The notes: generated by a model not told the origin, from the sequence alone. A stretch of 64,000 nt of DNA from Nostoc favosum CHAB5714 (GCF_020829495.1 NZ_JAIVFQ010000022.1:29449-93448), one strand, 5' to 3'; shown: positions 54,553-63,621, counted from the stretch's first letter. Numbers and translations are program-made.

Positions 54553-55258
54553 TAGGATTCTAACAAGATAATTTTATAGCCGTTATATCATTTACGTGAA
54601 CATCCGAAGGGGCACGGCAGCGCCGTGCCCTTACACCTTGCGATATAATGTTGTACTGCATCTGAATGAGAACCGCTATAGTCAAACTAATTAATATTAA
54701 CTAGATTTTGTCACAACCAATTTTTTACCATAAAATAAAACCAATAAAAAGAATTTAATTTAGAGTTACGGAACTGTTAAGTAGCAACAAGCCAAGTAAA
54801 TTTATGCATTGTTGCAGTGCCACAGACAAGCGTAGGCATAGCCCGCCGCAGGCATCGCTCTTGATGCATTTGTAATTGTTGCGATACGCTCCAGAGGCAA
54901 GTCATCCAGATTCCGGTTCCTTGGCGATGTCTGTGCCTACGCCCTTCCCCGGCAGCAGGATTTGTGACTTTCCCTCTCCTGGGATTTGAGAGAAAATATA
55001 AAAGGTATAATTACTCATGCATCTTCCGAGGGAAGCCAGTCAGTTGAAATATTTGTAATAATTCCCAGTAATTGCGGTTACATAATTTTATTCATGAAAT
55101 TTTAATGCCCTAGTACTGCAAGGCGGAAGTCAAAAATTACGCATTCACGCATTCAAAAGTTATGTATATCAAGGTTTTTGCAAGTTTTAAAATGGTAGCT
55201 TGATTTACGTGGCGCTGTAATAGCTGAATATAACAACTTGATTAAAGGAGAATTTTTT
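54553..55258. other. Repeat-containing spacer
   Basis: About 700 bp with a palindrome (54607-54634, aggggcacggc / gccgtgccctt), a Nostoc dispersed fragment (54831-54862, agcgtaggcatagcccgccg), and a partial copy of the 38183 repeat at 55110-55135. No gene. Confidence 0.6.
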
Positions 55259-55468
55259 ATGTCAGTCCAAGAATTGGAAGAATTTTTTCACACACAATTA
55301 GTCAAACACGGTGTGAACTATAACTTGGCTGCAAAAGCAGCTAAAATATTGGCTTCTGGCAAACCTGATGAACTCCTAACACCAGAGGAAAAACATTTGG
55401 CTACAGAAGTTTGTCAGCAGTGGTCGAAACAGCGTCAACGTCTAGAGCGACTCAATTCTCATTTATAG
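55259..55468 (+). CDS. Small conserved-looking helical protein
   Basis: A 69-residue helical protein (MSVQELEEFFHTQLVKHGVN ... ). Good ribosome site AAAGGAG seven bases before the ATG at 55259; an upstream in-frame TTG is ruled out because it overlaps that site. No signal, cysteine cluster or DNA-binding motif; charged helix KQRQRLERLN at the end. I do not recognise a family, but composition and ribosome site support a real gene. Confidence 0.65.
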   Translation: MSVQELEEFFHTQLVKHGVNYNLAAKAAKILASGKPDELLTPEEKHLATEVCQQWSKQRQRLERLNSHL

Positions 55469-55874
55469 AAGTGAATAAGGATTTGTAAGAAGAGTTTTAT
55501 TTTTTCTGTCATTCTTTTACTGTAGTCAAGGCGTTATTTGAGCTATCAATTCATTGTCAAATTTTTGACTTTCCTAAGCTCAATGAGTATGGTGTTTTCT
55601 CATAAATGATTTAGGATTGCTATAGTCCTAAGAGTATAGCTATCTACATCGCTTCAAAAAATCTTCTATTTAGTCCTCTGAAGAGGACTTTAGCTATTAG
55701 CCTGGGAATTTATTCCCAGGCGGGATGGCAACGAAGCGGAAGATTTATAAAGATGTTGCTAATGACAAGTTATTGCGCGTCTACGCTCTACCTCAAAGCC
55801 TTCATTTAACACAAACTGTGAACTTAAAAGAGCGCCCTACTCTTCATTCCCCATTCCTAAACATCAAAGCTTAT
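55469..55874. repeat. Spacer with tandem hairpin repeat
   Basis: Two perfect hairpins at 55672-55689 (agtcctct ga agaggact) and 55701-55720 (cctgggaat / attcccagg) form a dispersed cyanobacterial repeat. Otherwise nothing. Confidence 0.5.
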
Positions 55875-56540
55875 CTACATGCCGAGAGATATTGCTTCAC
55901 CGTTCTTTGCCGTTTTTGCGAGTAAGTCGCAGACTTCTTCATCCGTAGTTTGGGGAAAGTTTTCGTACCAAAGACCAACACTTTGGAAAGGGCTAGGTGT
56001 CGAGACACAAACAATTTTGTCTACCTCAGCTTCCAACTCATGACAAGTTTCAGGTGCGGCGACAGGCACAGCAATCACAATTTGAGCGGGTTGGTGTTTT
56101 CGCACAGCCACAACAGCAGCCCACATAGTTGCACCCGTAGCTAAACCATCATCTACCAAGATGACCGTGCGTCCTTGTAAATCTGGAAAAGCGCTATTTG
56201 GGCGATAAAGCCGTTCTCGTCGCTCTAACTCCCGTTCTTCTTGCACGGCCACTTTAGCAATTACTTCATCGGATATCTTCACCAGACTGATAATATATTC
56301 ATTAACTATCCGCACACCACCAGAAGCGATCGCTCCCATAGCTAGTTCTTCTTGATCAGGCACACCCAATTTACGTACCACCAAAATATCTAAGGGAGCA
56401 TTTAATGCTTTGGCAACCTCAAAGGCAACGGGTACGCCACCCCTTGGTAGCCCTAATACCAGAACATCTGGGCGGTTAGTATAAGCAGCTAACTCTTTAG
56501 CCAAAACTTGACCCGCAAACCTCCGGTCTTTGAATCGCAT
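55875..56540 (-). CDS. Phosphoribosyltransferase-domain protein
   Basis: A 221-residue protein of the type I phosphoribosyltransferase fold. The PRPP loop is TVILVDDGLATGATMWAAV, and the N-terminal RFAGQVLAKELAAYTNRPDV plus LGLPRGGVPVAFEVAKAL are typical of the stand-alone cyanobacterial family annotated as phosphoribosyltransferase. No purine salvage partner is near; such genes often sit with stress proteins. A DUF2267-like stub lies just upstream in the same direction. Confidence 0.9.
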   Translation of the reverse strand: MRFKDRRFAGQVLAKELAAYTNRPDVLVLGLPRGGVPVAFEVAKALNAPLDILVVRKLGVPDQEELAMGAIASGGVRIVNEYIISLVKISDEVIAKVAVQEERELERRERLYRPNSAFPDLQGRTVILVDDGLATGATMWAAVVAVRKHQPAQIVIAVPVAAPETCHELEAEVDKIVCVSTPSPFQSVGLWYENFPQTTDEEVCDLLAKTAKNGEAISLGM

Positions 56541-56572
56541 GGTGTGACACTCCTGATTAGTTTACAAAAAAA

Positions 56573-56689
56573 TTAAGTATTTACACGCATTCGCCCTTGG
56601 CTGCCTGCCTCAACCAAGAAATTCCTTAACCGAACGGTATTGGCAAGGGCGCGATTTTGCACCTGTCCAATAAACTCATCGTGTTGCAT
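56573..56689 (-). pseudogene. DUF2267-type gene cut short by an inserted repeat
   Basis: Strong ribosome site (GGAGGG) then MQHDEFIGQVQNRALA, the conserved start of DUF2267 proteins. The next codons NTVRLRNFLVEAG are encoded by a repeat (caataccgttcggttaagg) related to the MITE end at 38247-38266. A stop follows at codon 39, while the family is about 130 residues. It is thus a broken gene 33 bp upstream of the phosphoribosyltransferase and still able to be translated as a 38-residue peptide. Confidence 0.65.
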
Positions 56690-57348
56690 TTTCCCTCCAG
56701 ATTTGTCTTAATGCGTGACTTGTTATATTTTTAGATATTCTGAACTGATCTTAGAAAGCTAAAAATTCCGTGTCCTCTGACTAATGAGGCGACATCTCCG
56801 ATCTACAGTTCTATCAAACGGATGAGTTAATTTTTATGGAGGGAGATTTTCGCATCTTGGGCTGATCCCATTTCACCACTCCACACTCTACACTCGCCCC
56901 AAAATGTTTTGACAAGGGAAAAAGCTTAGGGTAAGCGACAGTAAACCAATTGCCAGTTAACTTTTCTCCCAATTCCCAATGTTTATTGTTAAAATTGCAC
57001 TGAGTATTTTTTTTACATAATACTGTAAAACAATTACTTAACGATTGGTAAATGCCAAAATCTATGAAAATACAGTAATAATTCAATTGCTAATTCGTCA
57101 ACTGCTACCTTATGCTTGCATTATCTTTTACTTACATGATTTTGATACAATCTTTACATTATCCTTTAATTGTAAGTGTGGAATAATACACAGTATCCTC
57201 TTTCGTTAGACAATGGGTAGTATTATGCTTGGTATTAGAGAAAAAACCTCATCCAAATTACCCGCATAACACTTTTGAATAAAAATTCATAGGGTAGAAT
57301 AACTGAATATTGCTCAGATATTTTTAAAATTCAAAGCAGGATTTTTTA
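56690..57348. other. Spacer with no recognised feature
   Basis: About 660 bp, AT-rich in the second half. A 90-codon minus-strand frame exists but lacks a ribosome site and coding composition. Confidence 0.5.
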
Positions 57349-57852
57349 ATGATCAGCTTAAGTAATTCGGAAAACGGCACAGCTAACAGCACAGCAGCCA
57401 CTAAGAGGCTGGCAAGGGCGATGATGGTTTCTGGTGGGGAATTCTCACTGATATTAGCTTGTTGTAACTCTGTTGAAAGGCAGCAGCAAGTACTGAATGT
57501 GTTAACAGAATTTTCATCAGCAGACATCGACGAAATCCTGCTCTCACCTGCAACAGACACATTGTATACAGCTATTACAAGTGCGATTGGTACTACTCAA
57601 CCCGAAGCTTTGATGGTACGGGGTTTAGAATCTGTAGTGGAAATTAACCAATTAATAATTAGTACCAACATCATGCGAAATGAGTTTCGGAAAAAGTTCC
57701 GGTTCCCGTTGGTATTATGGGTTAATGATGAAATTCTGTGCAAGCTAGTCTGGTTAGCACCCGATTTCAAAGACTGGGCAGCCAGTACTATTAGATTTGA
57801 TGTACCTCAGAATCAGTTCGTTGAAGCTGAACAACAAGCCATCAGCGCTTAA
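57349..57852 (+). CDS. Stand-alone N-terminal domain of a cyanobacterial AAA/NB-ARC-type multidomain protein
   Basis: A 167-residue protein. From residue 28 (GEFSLILACCNSVERQQQVL) to ALMVRGLESVVEINQLIIST and FPLVLWVNDEILCKLVWLAP it matches the N-terminal module that in Nostoc precedes NTPase plus TPR or WD40 repeats in large signalling or effector proteins. Here the protein ends after WAASTIRFDVPQNQF and a short tail; the ATPase and repeats are missing. The following DNA is repeat (57888) and MITE copies, consistent with deletion of the rest. Ribosome site GCAGGA. It may be a free-standing adaptor or a truncated gene. Confidence 0.65.
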   Translation: MISLSNSENGTANSTAATKRLARAMMVSGGEFSLILACCNSVERQQQVLNVLTEFSSADIDEILLSPATDTLYTAITSAIGTTQPEALMVRGLESVVEINQLIISTNIMRNEFRKKFRFPLVLWVNDEILCKLVWLAPDFKDWAASTIRFDVPQNQFVEAEQQAISA

Positions 57853-57887
57853 TCTTGGCTGAAATTACTTGCAAAATCTTGTATACG

Positions 57888-57940
57888 CTAGTACCACATG
57901 GCGGAAGTCAAAAGTTAACACTGAGCGACTTGCCTTGAGC
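57888..57940. repeat. Dispersed repeat (ctagtaccacatggcggaag copy)
   Basis: Second copy of the element at 38183-38235; ends actgagcgacttgccttgag, followed by cgcagtcgaaaggagtcgaa. Confidence 0.7.
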
Positions 57941-58021
57941 GCAGTCGAAAGGAGTCGAAGTGTCAAAAGTCAAAAGTCAAAAAGCTTATAAGGCAGACTT
58001 TTTGGCGATTTGGAATGGGTG

Positions 58022-58214
58022 TAGGACTTACGCATTGACAATGAATACCAAATATGGATTAAGGTTAAAAACCATATCTTTTGTAAGGGCTAAGCAACGC
58101 TGTGCCCCTACAGCATGGTCTATTTCCGATCGCAGAATAATTAAGAAAAGCCTGAAAACTTCCTCAAGATAGGTAATGGACATCACGATACATTTGTACA
58201 GTGCGTAAGTCCTA
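58022..58214. mobile_element. MITE copy A, 193 bp, taggacttacgca ends
   Basis: The ends taggacttacgca and tgcgtaagtccta are perfect 13-bp inverted repeats. Flanked by tgggtg (58016-58021 and 58215-58220). The interior carries gtgcccctacagcatggtct and no gene. Confidence 0.85.
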
Positions 58215-58340
58215 TGGGTGGTTTATTTACCGCCGTACTCTACTAGGTTAAGCCGAGCAAAACCTCTGCTACGGTTCTGTAGGATTCTTTTCTAAAATTA
58301 CTTTTATTGAACTCTCGCTTACGAAGGTGAGGCAAAAAGT

Positions 58341-58533
58341 TAGGACTTACGCATTGACAAGAAATATTAAATATGGATCAACGTTAAAAACTATATCTTT
58401 CGTAAGGGCTAAGCATTGCTGTGCCCCTACAGCATGGTCTATTTCCGATCGCAGAATAATTAAGAAAAGCCTGAAAACTTCCTCAAGATAGGTAATGCAC
58501 ATCACGATGCATTTGTACAGTGCGTAACTCCTA
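58341..58533. mobile_element. MITE copy B, 193 bp, same family as 58022-58214
   Basis: The same length and roughly 90 percent matching interior; the last 100 bp are nearly identical. The right end tgcgtaactccta has one change. Flanking aaaagt at 58335-58340 and 58533-58538 differs from the flank of copy A, so it is an independent insertion rather than a local duplication. Confidence 0.85.
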
Positions 58534-58839
58534 AAAGTATTGCAAGCTTTTCTCGCAAGCTATTTCCCCAGACAGCGATGTGGATTCTCTTATCCAATAA
58601 ACGGCTTTCACCTTAAGTTGACACCAATGAGCAATGGCGTGTCCCTAGCCGCTACCCATTCAAATGAGAATTGCTATAAGGAACAAACAATCAGTACATC
58701 AGCGTCTGTCTTTATATCTGTTTCAGAACAGAGATCCTAAATTAATTTAAAGCAGTGAAGTTCTGGAATTATATACTTTATTATTATTGGCTGGATACTA
58801 TTTATGAGTTTTATAACTCTTGACTAACATCCCTATATT

Positions 58840-59724
58840 ATGATGAAAATCATGTTGAAAGACTACTTGAACCCGAATCAAGGGCGAATTTTCACTGTTT
58901 TGATTTTGACTGGAATTTTGTCTGTTGCTAGCGGTTTAACATTTATCAAAGGTGCTACGAGCGCTACTGCAAAGTTATCGCTAGAAACAAGCAATGAAGT
59001 TCTCAAAGCTTCGGCAAACACTCCCTCAAAGAATCTGCAAAATAAATTACCCGCATCTGTAAAAAACGCTGTTTTGCAAGCCGCCTCCAAACGTTTGCAA
59101 CAGCCAATTTCTCAGCTAAGAATCATTGAGTTTCAACAGCAAACTTGGAGAGATGGCTGTTTAGAATTAGCTAATGCTGATGAATTCTGTACCCAAGCTT
59201 TAGTACCAGGTTGGCGGGTGGTTGTAGGCATTGGTGAACAAACCTTGGTTTATCATACCAATCAAACAGGTTCCGCACTCAGGCTGAATGAAAAAGCTAG
59301 CTCAACTCCACTGGCCCCTGTGCAAATTCCAGTCAGCGAGTTACCACCACCATTAGCTGGATATGTAGTATTTCGGCAAATTTCCAGTGGGGGTTTTGCT
59401 GGCATAACTTACGAGACTGTTTTACTCAAAGATGGACAATTGATTCGGGTGCGGATTGGTGATGCGAATGATTCTGAGCGTAGTGTTCGCCGCGTTTCTG
59501 TGCAACAGGTACAACAATTTGTGCGATCGCTAGAACGTTCTAAATTTAGTAAATTCAAAAATCTGAGTTACCCAGCCCCCAGTGGTGCTGCTGATTTTAT
59601 CACCTACACTCTTACCAGTCAAGAAGGTACGGTTCAGTACAACGATATTTCTCGAAATAACCTGCCAAAGAATTTACAAGCAGCAGTCAAAGCCTGGAAT
59701 GATCTCATAGCCAGCGCCCAGTAA
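58840..59724 (+). CDS. Secreted hypothetical protein, conserved cyanobacterial type
   Basis: A 294-residue protein. Signal/anchor region IFTVLILTGILSVASGLTFI (residues 17-36), linker, then a domain starting LPASVKNAVLQAASKRLQ with WRDGCLELANADEFCTQALV (two cysteines, a likely disulfide) and GWRVVVGIGEQTLVYHTNQTG, followed by a second domain (GYVVFRQISSGGFAGITYET, YTLTSQEGTVQYNDIS). Cyanobacterial genomes carry many such proteins with no assigned function. Several in-frame ATGs at 58840, 58843 and 58852; the first is listed. Confidence 0.75.
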   Translation: MMKIMLKDYLNPNQGRIFTVLILTGILSVASGLTFIKGATSATAKLSLETSNEVLKASANTPSKNLQNKLPASVKNAVLQAASKRLQQPISQLRIIEFQQQTWRDGCLELANADEFCTQALVPGWRVVVGIGEQTLVYHTNQTGSALRLNEKASSTPLAPVQIPVSELPPPLAGYVVFRQISSGGFAGITYETVLLKDGQLIRVRIGDANDSERSVRRVSVQQVQQFVRSLERSKFSKFKNLSYPAPSGAADFITYTLTSQEGTVQYNDISRNNLPKNLQAAVKAWNDLIASAQ

Positions 59725-59799
59725 TAAGGGACTTTTAAATCAAAAAATATCCCATCGCTTTTAGGGCAGGAGGATGAGGGAGATGAGGAAGACAAGGCG

Positions 59800-59853
59800 A
59801 ATGCCCAATGCCCAATGCCCAATGCCCAATGCCCAATGCCCAATGCCCAATGC
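59800..59853. repeat. STRR (CCCAATG)n, about seven copies
   Basis: Same heptamer as 49671-49754, placed in the short spacer before the GH10-like gene. Confidence 0.9.
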
Positions 59854-59906
59854 CTAACGATAATTATTTACGCCGACCTACTTAATTTGATCATGTCTGT
59901 AACCAA

Positions 59907-61169
59907 ATGATGAAAAGGTTTGTAAAGTGGTGTGTTGAGTTTCCTTCTTGGTTGAATATTCGCCAAAGCAGAAAGTCTCTTTTTTTTGCCGTTATAGCTA
60001 GCTTGAGTCTAGTTGCTACGGTGATGCTATCGTTCCCCTTAAATGCTCAAATCAATCTGCCGCCAACGCCAGCATCTGAGTTAAGGGGAGTGTGGTTAAC
60101 AAATATTGACAGTGATGTGTTATTTGAGCGCGATCGCCTCAAAGGATCTTTGCAACGCCTTGACGAACTCAATTTTAACACCATATATCCGGCGGTTTGG
60201 AATTGGGGATATACATTGTATCCTAGCAAAGTTGCCCAAAAAGTTATCGGGCGATCGCTCGATCCCACACCCGGACTCAAAGGACGAGATATCCTCAAAG
60301 AAATTGTGGATGTGGGACATCAAAAAGGCTTAACAGTGATTCCCTGGTTTGAATTTGGCTTCATGGCACCAGCAGATTCTCTATTAGCTAAAAATCGTCC
60401 CCAATGGCTCACCAGTCGCAGTGATGGAACTCGGATTGTCAAAGAAGGGAAACATAATCGCGTTTGGCTAAATCCCTTTCGCCCAGAAGTACAACAGTTT
60501 ATCCAAGATTTAATCGTTGAAATTGTTAGAAACTACAATATTGATGGTATTCAATTTGATGACCATTTTGGCTTACCATCAGAATTAGGATACGATGCTT
60601 ATACAGTGGCACTTTACAAGAAAGAACACCGTGGTAAAGCTCCCTCCAAAAACTTCAAAGATCCAGAATGGGTACGCTGGAGAGCTAACAAAATCACCGA
60701 GTTTATGAAACGGGTATTTACAGCCATTAAAGCTACTAAAAAAAATTGCCTGGTTTCTGTTGCTCCTAATCCTCAACGTTTTTCCTACGATTTCTTTTTA
60801 GCAGACTGGCAGAAATGGGAAAGGATGGGAATTATTGAAGACTTAGTTTTGCAGATATATCGTGATGACTTGAATGTTTTTATCAGCGAATTAGAGTATC
60901 CAGAAGTGAAAGCGGCAAAGAGGCATATTCCAGTGAGTGTGGGCATTTTGGCTGGGTTGAAAAACCGCTCTGTGCCAATGCAGCAGATTCAGACACAAGT
61001 GCAAAAAGTACGCGATCGCAACTTTGCCGGAGTCTCTTTCTTTTTCTATGAAACCCTCTGGAACATGAGCAAAGAAAAGCCTCAAGAGCGTCAAACTGCC
61101 TTCCAGAAAATTTTCCCCACACCAACGGCTTACCCTAATCTGCTAGCAGGCTGGAAACCGTTCAGTTAA
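59907..61169 (+). CDS. GH10-like glycosyl hydrolase (DUF187/GHL10 family)
   Basis: A 420-residue secreted protein. Membrane/signal segment SLFFAVIASLSLVATVMLSFPL (residues 24-45), then a TIM-barrel domain beginning ELRGVWLTNIDSDVLF, with LDELNFNTIYPAVWNWG, PWFEFGFMAP, VWLNPFRPEVQQFI and the acidic cluster GIQFDDHFGLP where catalytic carboxylates are expected. Family members (YngK-like) are presumed glycosidases acting on envelope polysaccharides; activity is inferred only. It ends near an inverted repeat shared with the convergent small gene. Confidence 0.9.
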   Translation: MMKRFVKWCVEFPSWLNIRQSRKSLFFAVIASLSLVATVMLSFPLNAQINLPPTPASELRGVWLTNIDSDVLFERDRLKGSLQRLDELNFNTIYPAVWNWGYTLYPSKVAQKVIGRSLDPTPGLKGRDILKEIVDVGHQKGLTVIPWFEFGFMAPADSLLAKNRPQWLTSRSDGTRIVKEGKHNRVWLNPFRPEVQQFIQDLIVEIVRNYNIDGIQFDDHFGLPSELGYDAYTVALYKKEHRGKAPSKNFKDPEWVRWRANKITEFMKRVFTAIKATKKNCLVSVAPNPQRFSYDFFLADWQKWERMGIIEDLVLQIYRDDLNVFISELEYPEVKAAKRHIPVSVGILAGLKNRSVPMQQIQTQVQKVRDRNFAGVSFFFYETLWNMSKEKPQERQTAFQKIFPTPTAYPNLLAGWKPFS

Positions 61170-61183
61170 TTTTCCTCATAAAC

Positions 61184-61227
61184 TGTCGGTGAACACATCG
61201 CTTAATTTAAGTGAACCTTCACCGACA
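61184..61227. terminator. Inverted repeat between convergent genes (bidirectional terminator candidate)
   Basis: tgtcggtgaa at 61184-61193 pairs with ttcaccgaca at 61218-61227; between them is the smaller pair cttaa/ttaag. Sits between the GH10-like stop and the stop of the minus-strand small gene. Confidence 0.55.
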
Positions 61228-61228
61228 A

Positions 61229-61417
61229 TCACTTAAAAATAGTTCTGAAATATTTGCCAGCATCAGGAGCAATAGCCCGCAGTGAGAAAAATTGCTCTAG
61301 CTCAATTTCGTACTTAATATATTGAGCTTCCGTTGGGTAAATAGGATACGGCGTAGCAGCTAATACTGAGACTTGAGTCACCAACAATGTCAAAGCCACA
61401 GAGATAGTTTTAAACAT
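61229..61417 (-). CDS. Small secreted hypothetical protein
   Basis: A 62-residue protein with a clear signal peptide (MFKTISVALTLLVTQVSVLA, cleavage after LAA), leaving about 41 residues (PYPIYPTEAQYIKYEIELEQ...) without cysteines. The ribosome site is weak (AAGAT). No family recognised; the signal peptide is the main support. Confidence 0.5.
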   Translation of the reverse strand: MFKTISVALTLLVTQVSVLAATPYPIYPTEAQYIKYEIELEQFFSLRAIAPDAGKYFRTIFK

Positions 61418-61745
61418 AAATAAATCTTGCTTTGTTATCTAGCTCATTATTCACACCCCCGAAGTTTAAATAACTACATTGTTCAAGTATTTATTACTGA
61501 GTAATATCATGTCCGCTTGATTACTTATTAACCCGAAGAACCCCACCCCGCCAAAGCTGTGCTTTGTCTCCCCTCCCCGCAGGCTCTTAGGGGTTGGGGG
61601 TGGGGTGTAATGATCGTGGTTAGCATAACTATTTATGCGGACATGATATAAGAATTGTGTGAAGTCTCAGTAGATACCGATGTTAGGGCAAAATAAAAGC
61701 GTTGTGTTTGCAGCACAACACTTTATCAAAGATTTGAATTTAGTT
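61418..61745. other. Spacer holding a MITE-like element
   Basis: 328 bp, of which 61504-61649 is a MITE-like element. The rest has no gene. Confidence 0.6.
61504..61649. mobile_element. MITE-like element, 146 bp, atatcatgtccgc ends
   Basis: The left atatcatgtccgc and right gcggacatgatat are perfect 13-bp inverted repeats. The interior has a second palindrome (ccccaccccgcc / ggggtggggtg). No clear target duplication beyond a possible TA. Confidence 0.7.
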
Positions 61746-61928
61746 TTACTCTTGCTGTTCTTGCTGTCTACGTATTACATCTGGCAGTTGTTCTGGAGAA
61801 TCTAACTTTACTCCATTTGTTTCAACTCGGTTTGCTAGAGCGTTGATGGCGTTTTGGTCATCTCGGTGCGCTAAAACATAAGTCCGCAACTCCTTTGTGG
61901 TCATTGCTTCATAATTCGGGCTGGTCAT
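61746..61928 (-). CDS. Small DUF6887-type protein, partner of the overlapping gene
   Basis: A 60-residue protein starting MTSPNYEAMTTKELRTYVLA, then HRDDQNAINALANRV; the MTxxELRxYVLxHRDD block is common in small Nostoc proteins that I associate with DUF6887. It starts inside the upstream gene (20-bp overlap, AAGGAG site), so the two are translationally coupled. The second half is charged (QLPDVIRRQQEQQE). It may be an antitoxin-like or regulatory partner; function unknown. Confidence 0.75.
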   Translation of the reverse strand: MTSPNYEAMTTKELRTYVLAHRDDQNAINALANRVETNGVKLDSPEQLPDVIRRQQEQQE

Positions 61929-62097
61929 AGCTCAATTCTCCTTGCTTATTAATGACAATTACTGACTCTTCACCCGCAATGATTACTATTCTCGCGTTTC
62001 TAGAATCAAGCGTTACAAGATAGACGGGTAAATACATTTTTGTTAGCCAGTAGCAGGCTATATACACCGTTCTTAGCTGCTGTGGTGTTGGTTCCAT
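61909..62097 (-). CDS. Small DUF6888-type protein, first gene of a coupled pair
   Basis: A 62-residue protein: MEPTPQQLRTVYIACYWLTK, then YLPVYLVTLDSRNARIVIIA and GEESVIVINKQGEL. It has a strong ribosome site AAAGGAGG. The sequence pattern matches what I know as DUF6888, regularly placed before DUF6887. Its 3' end overlaps the second gene by 20 bp. The two-gene overlapping layout is that of a toxin-antitoxin module, but no toxin fold is recognised. Confidence 0.75.
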   Translation of the reverse strand: MEPTPQQLRTVYIACYWLTKMYLPVYLVTLDSRNARIVIIAGEESVIVINKQGELSYDQPEL

Positions 62098-62139
62098 ATC
62101 CTCCTTTATGTGCTTGTTCGGGTGTTGGCTCCATAGGCA

Positions 62140-63621
62140 CTATCCTATTCCCAAACGCCCAGCCAAGCCCGGAGTTAGGGGTAGAAGCGTAGTAATCATC
62201 AAGAATAGAGCCAAAAGCCCCAAAGCGGCTCTAGCATCATCAGGTTCAGTGACTTCATTCAAACTGGGGCGTTCTTGATCCCGTTGCAAAAAGAAAATCA
62301 CGATCGCCCAGTACATGGCAAGAGTATTACCGAGAGACACTAACGCCAGTAAAATTAAAGTTGCTACTGTTGCCCGTCCTGCGGTTTTGCGTCCATAAAT
62401 CGCCTGAACAATGCGCCCACCATCGAGTTGTCCGGCTGGCATTAAGTTCAAAGCGGTGATAACTAACCCCAACCAACCAATTATCACTAAGGGATGAACA
62501 CTTACCAGGGATGACTGCAAAGCCGAACCAAGGACAACTCGCGCCAAACTTCCCACCAAAATCGACCCTTGGAAAAACTGATTTGGTAATTGAAATAAAC
62601 TACCTGGGCGGGAAAGCACCAAGCCCATCACCAGCATTAACAAAGAAACAATACCACCTGCGGCTGGCCCTGCCAAGGCGATATCAAATAATACCTTGCG
62701 GTTGGGCAATAGAGATTCAAAGCGGGTAATTGCACCAAAGGAACCAATTTGCACAGCCGGCAGAAAGAAAGGCCAGCTGAGGCGGATTTGGTGACGGCGA
62801 GCAAGTAACCAATGACCGATTTCGTGAGCTACTAAAATTGTAAATATCCCAGCGCCTATGGGCAAAGCTTCTTGAAACCGCTCTGGATTGCCAAAGAAAT
62901 CAAAATTCAGCAGTAAACCCGCAGCTTCTAAACTTGTGGCAATGGTCGCTATCAACAGAATACCTGCAAAAGCTTTTTGCGATAACAACATCGGCCGGGG
63001 ATCATTGCGGCTGGGTAAAACGATTACCACTGGTTTGCCGTCTGTATTTTCCACTAAAAACAGGCGATATTGATCGCCAAGGCGTTGCCGTAAACTTGCA
63101 GTTAGACGGTTGTGAGTCTCTTCTGGTTCTCCCCGCAAATTGCCTTTGAAAATGGCTCCATCTTGGTAAGCGATGGTTTCTGTAGCAAAAAACGTATCGA
63201 TACCGAAAATACCTTTAACTGCATTCAAGTCTTCTTCTGGTATCGGTGGGATCTCCGGTTTCAGTTCTGCTACTTTTGGTTGTGGGGAATTTGCTTCAAG
63301 TGAGGAAGCAGCAGCGAGTCTTTCTGTGGCGCGTTGCTTGAGGATGGCATCTTGCCCAGCTGCGCGTAACTGTCTGCCCAAGTAGACGTACAATCCGGCG
63401 GAAGTTACCACTAAGAACAATATACCCGCTATATTGATGTAAATCCCTGCGGCAAACAATCCAAAAAACAGGAGCCAGGGAGTCATCAACACCACCGACT
63501 GTAACCAGGCTAAGATTCCCAGTTTACCAAAAGGTCTGGCGCGATAAAAGCCCCAGCCCAAAATGCTTAAAGCTACCAGTAGGATTGTCCCCAGGATAGA
63601 AGTTTCTGATAAAGTAAACAT
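62140..63621 (-). CDS. Site-2 protease-type membrane metalloprotease (M50 family, EGY1-like)
   Basis: A 493-residue polytopic protein. Zinc motif HEIGH in FTILVAHEIGHWLLARRH and the second ligand site NLMPAGQLDGGRIVQ identify a site-2 protease of the chloroplast EGY1 type. About eight transmembrane helices; a soluble domain (AELKPEIPPIPEEDLNAVKG to LFLVENTDGKPVVIVL) precedes them. It probably cuts membrane-bound regulators or assembles photosynthetic membranes. I chose the ATG at 63621 (MFTLSETS), since the 33 further open codons up to 63720 lack hydrophobic or family character. Confidence 0.9.
   Translation of the reverse strand: MFTLSETSILGTILLVALSILGWGFYRARPFGKLGILAWLQSVVLMTPWLLFFGLFAAGIYINIAGILFLVVTSAGLYVYLGRQLRAAGQDAILKQRATERLAAASSLEANSPQPKVAELKPEIPPIPEEDLNAVKGIFGIDTFFATETIAYQDGAIFKGNLRGEPEETHNRLTASLRQRLGDQYRLFLVENTDGKPVVIVLPSRNDPRPMLLSQKAFAGILLIATIATSLEAAGLLLNFDFFGNPERFQEALPIGAGIFTILVAHEIGHWLLARRHQIRLSWPFFLPAVQIGSFGAITRFESLLPNRKVLFDIALAGPAAGGIVSLLMLVMGLVLSRPGSLFQLPNQFFQGSILVGSLARVVLGSALQSSLVSVHPLVIIGWLGLVITALNLMPAGQLDGGRIVQAIYGRKTAGRATVATLILLALVSLGNTLAMYWAIVIFFLQRDQERPSLNEVTEPDDARAALGLLALFLMITTLLPLTPGLAGRLGIG

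Larger units (their letters stand above)
57853..58839. other. Spacer composed mainly of repeats
   Basis: Contains the dispersed repeat 57888-57940 and two MITE copies (58022-58214, 58341-58533). The remaining 300 bp before the next gene are AT-rich without a gene. Confidence 0.65.

Noticed and set aside
55725..55925. 66-codon plus-strand ORF
   Set aside because: Begins in a dispersed hairpin repeat and runs antisense into the phosphoribosyltransferase gene.
56814..57086. 90-codon minus-strand ORF
   Set aside because: No ribosome site, atypical composition, no recognisable domain.
57960..58172. 70-codon plus-strand ORF
   Set aside because: Mostly inside MITE copy A; the corresponding frame is not kept in copy B.
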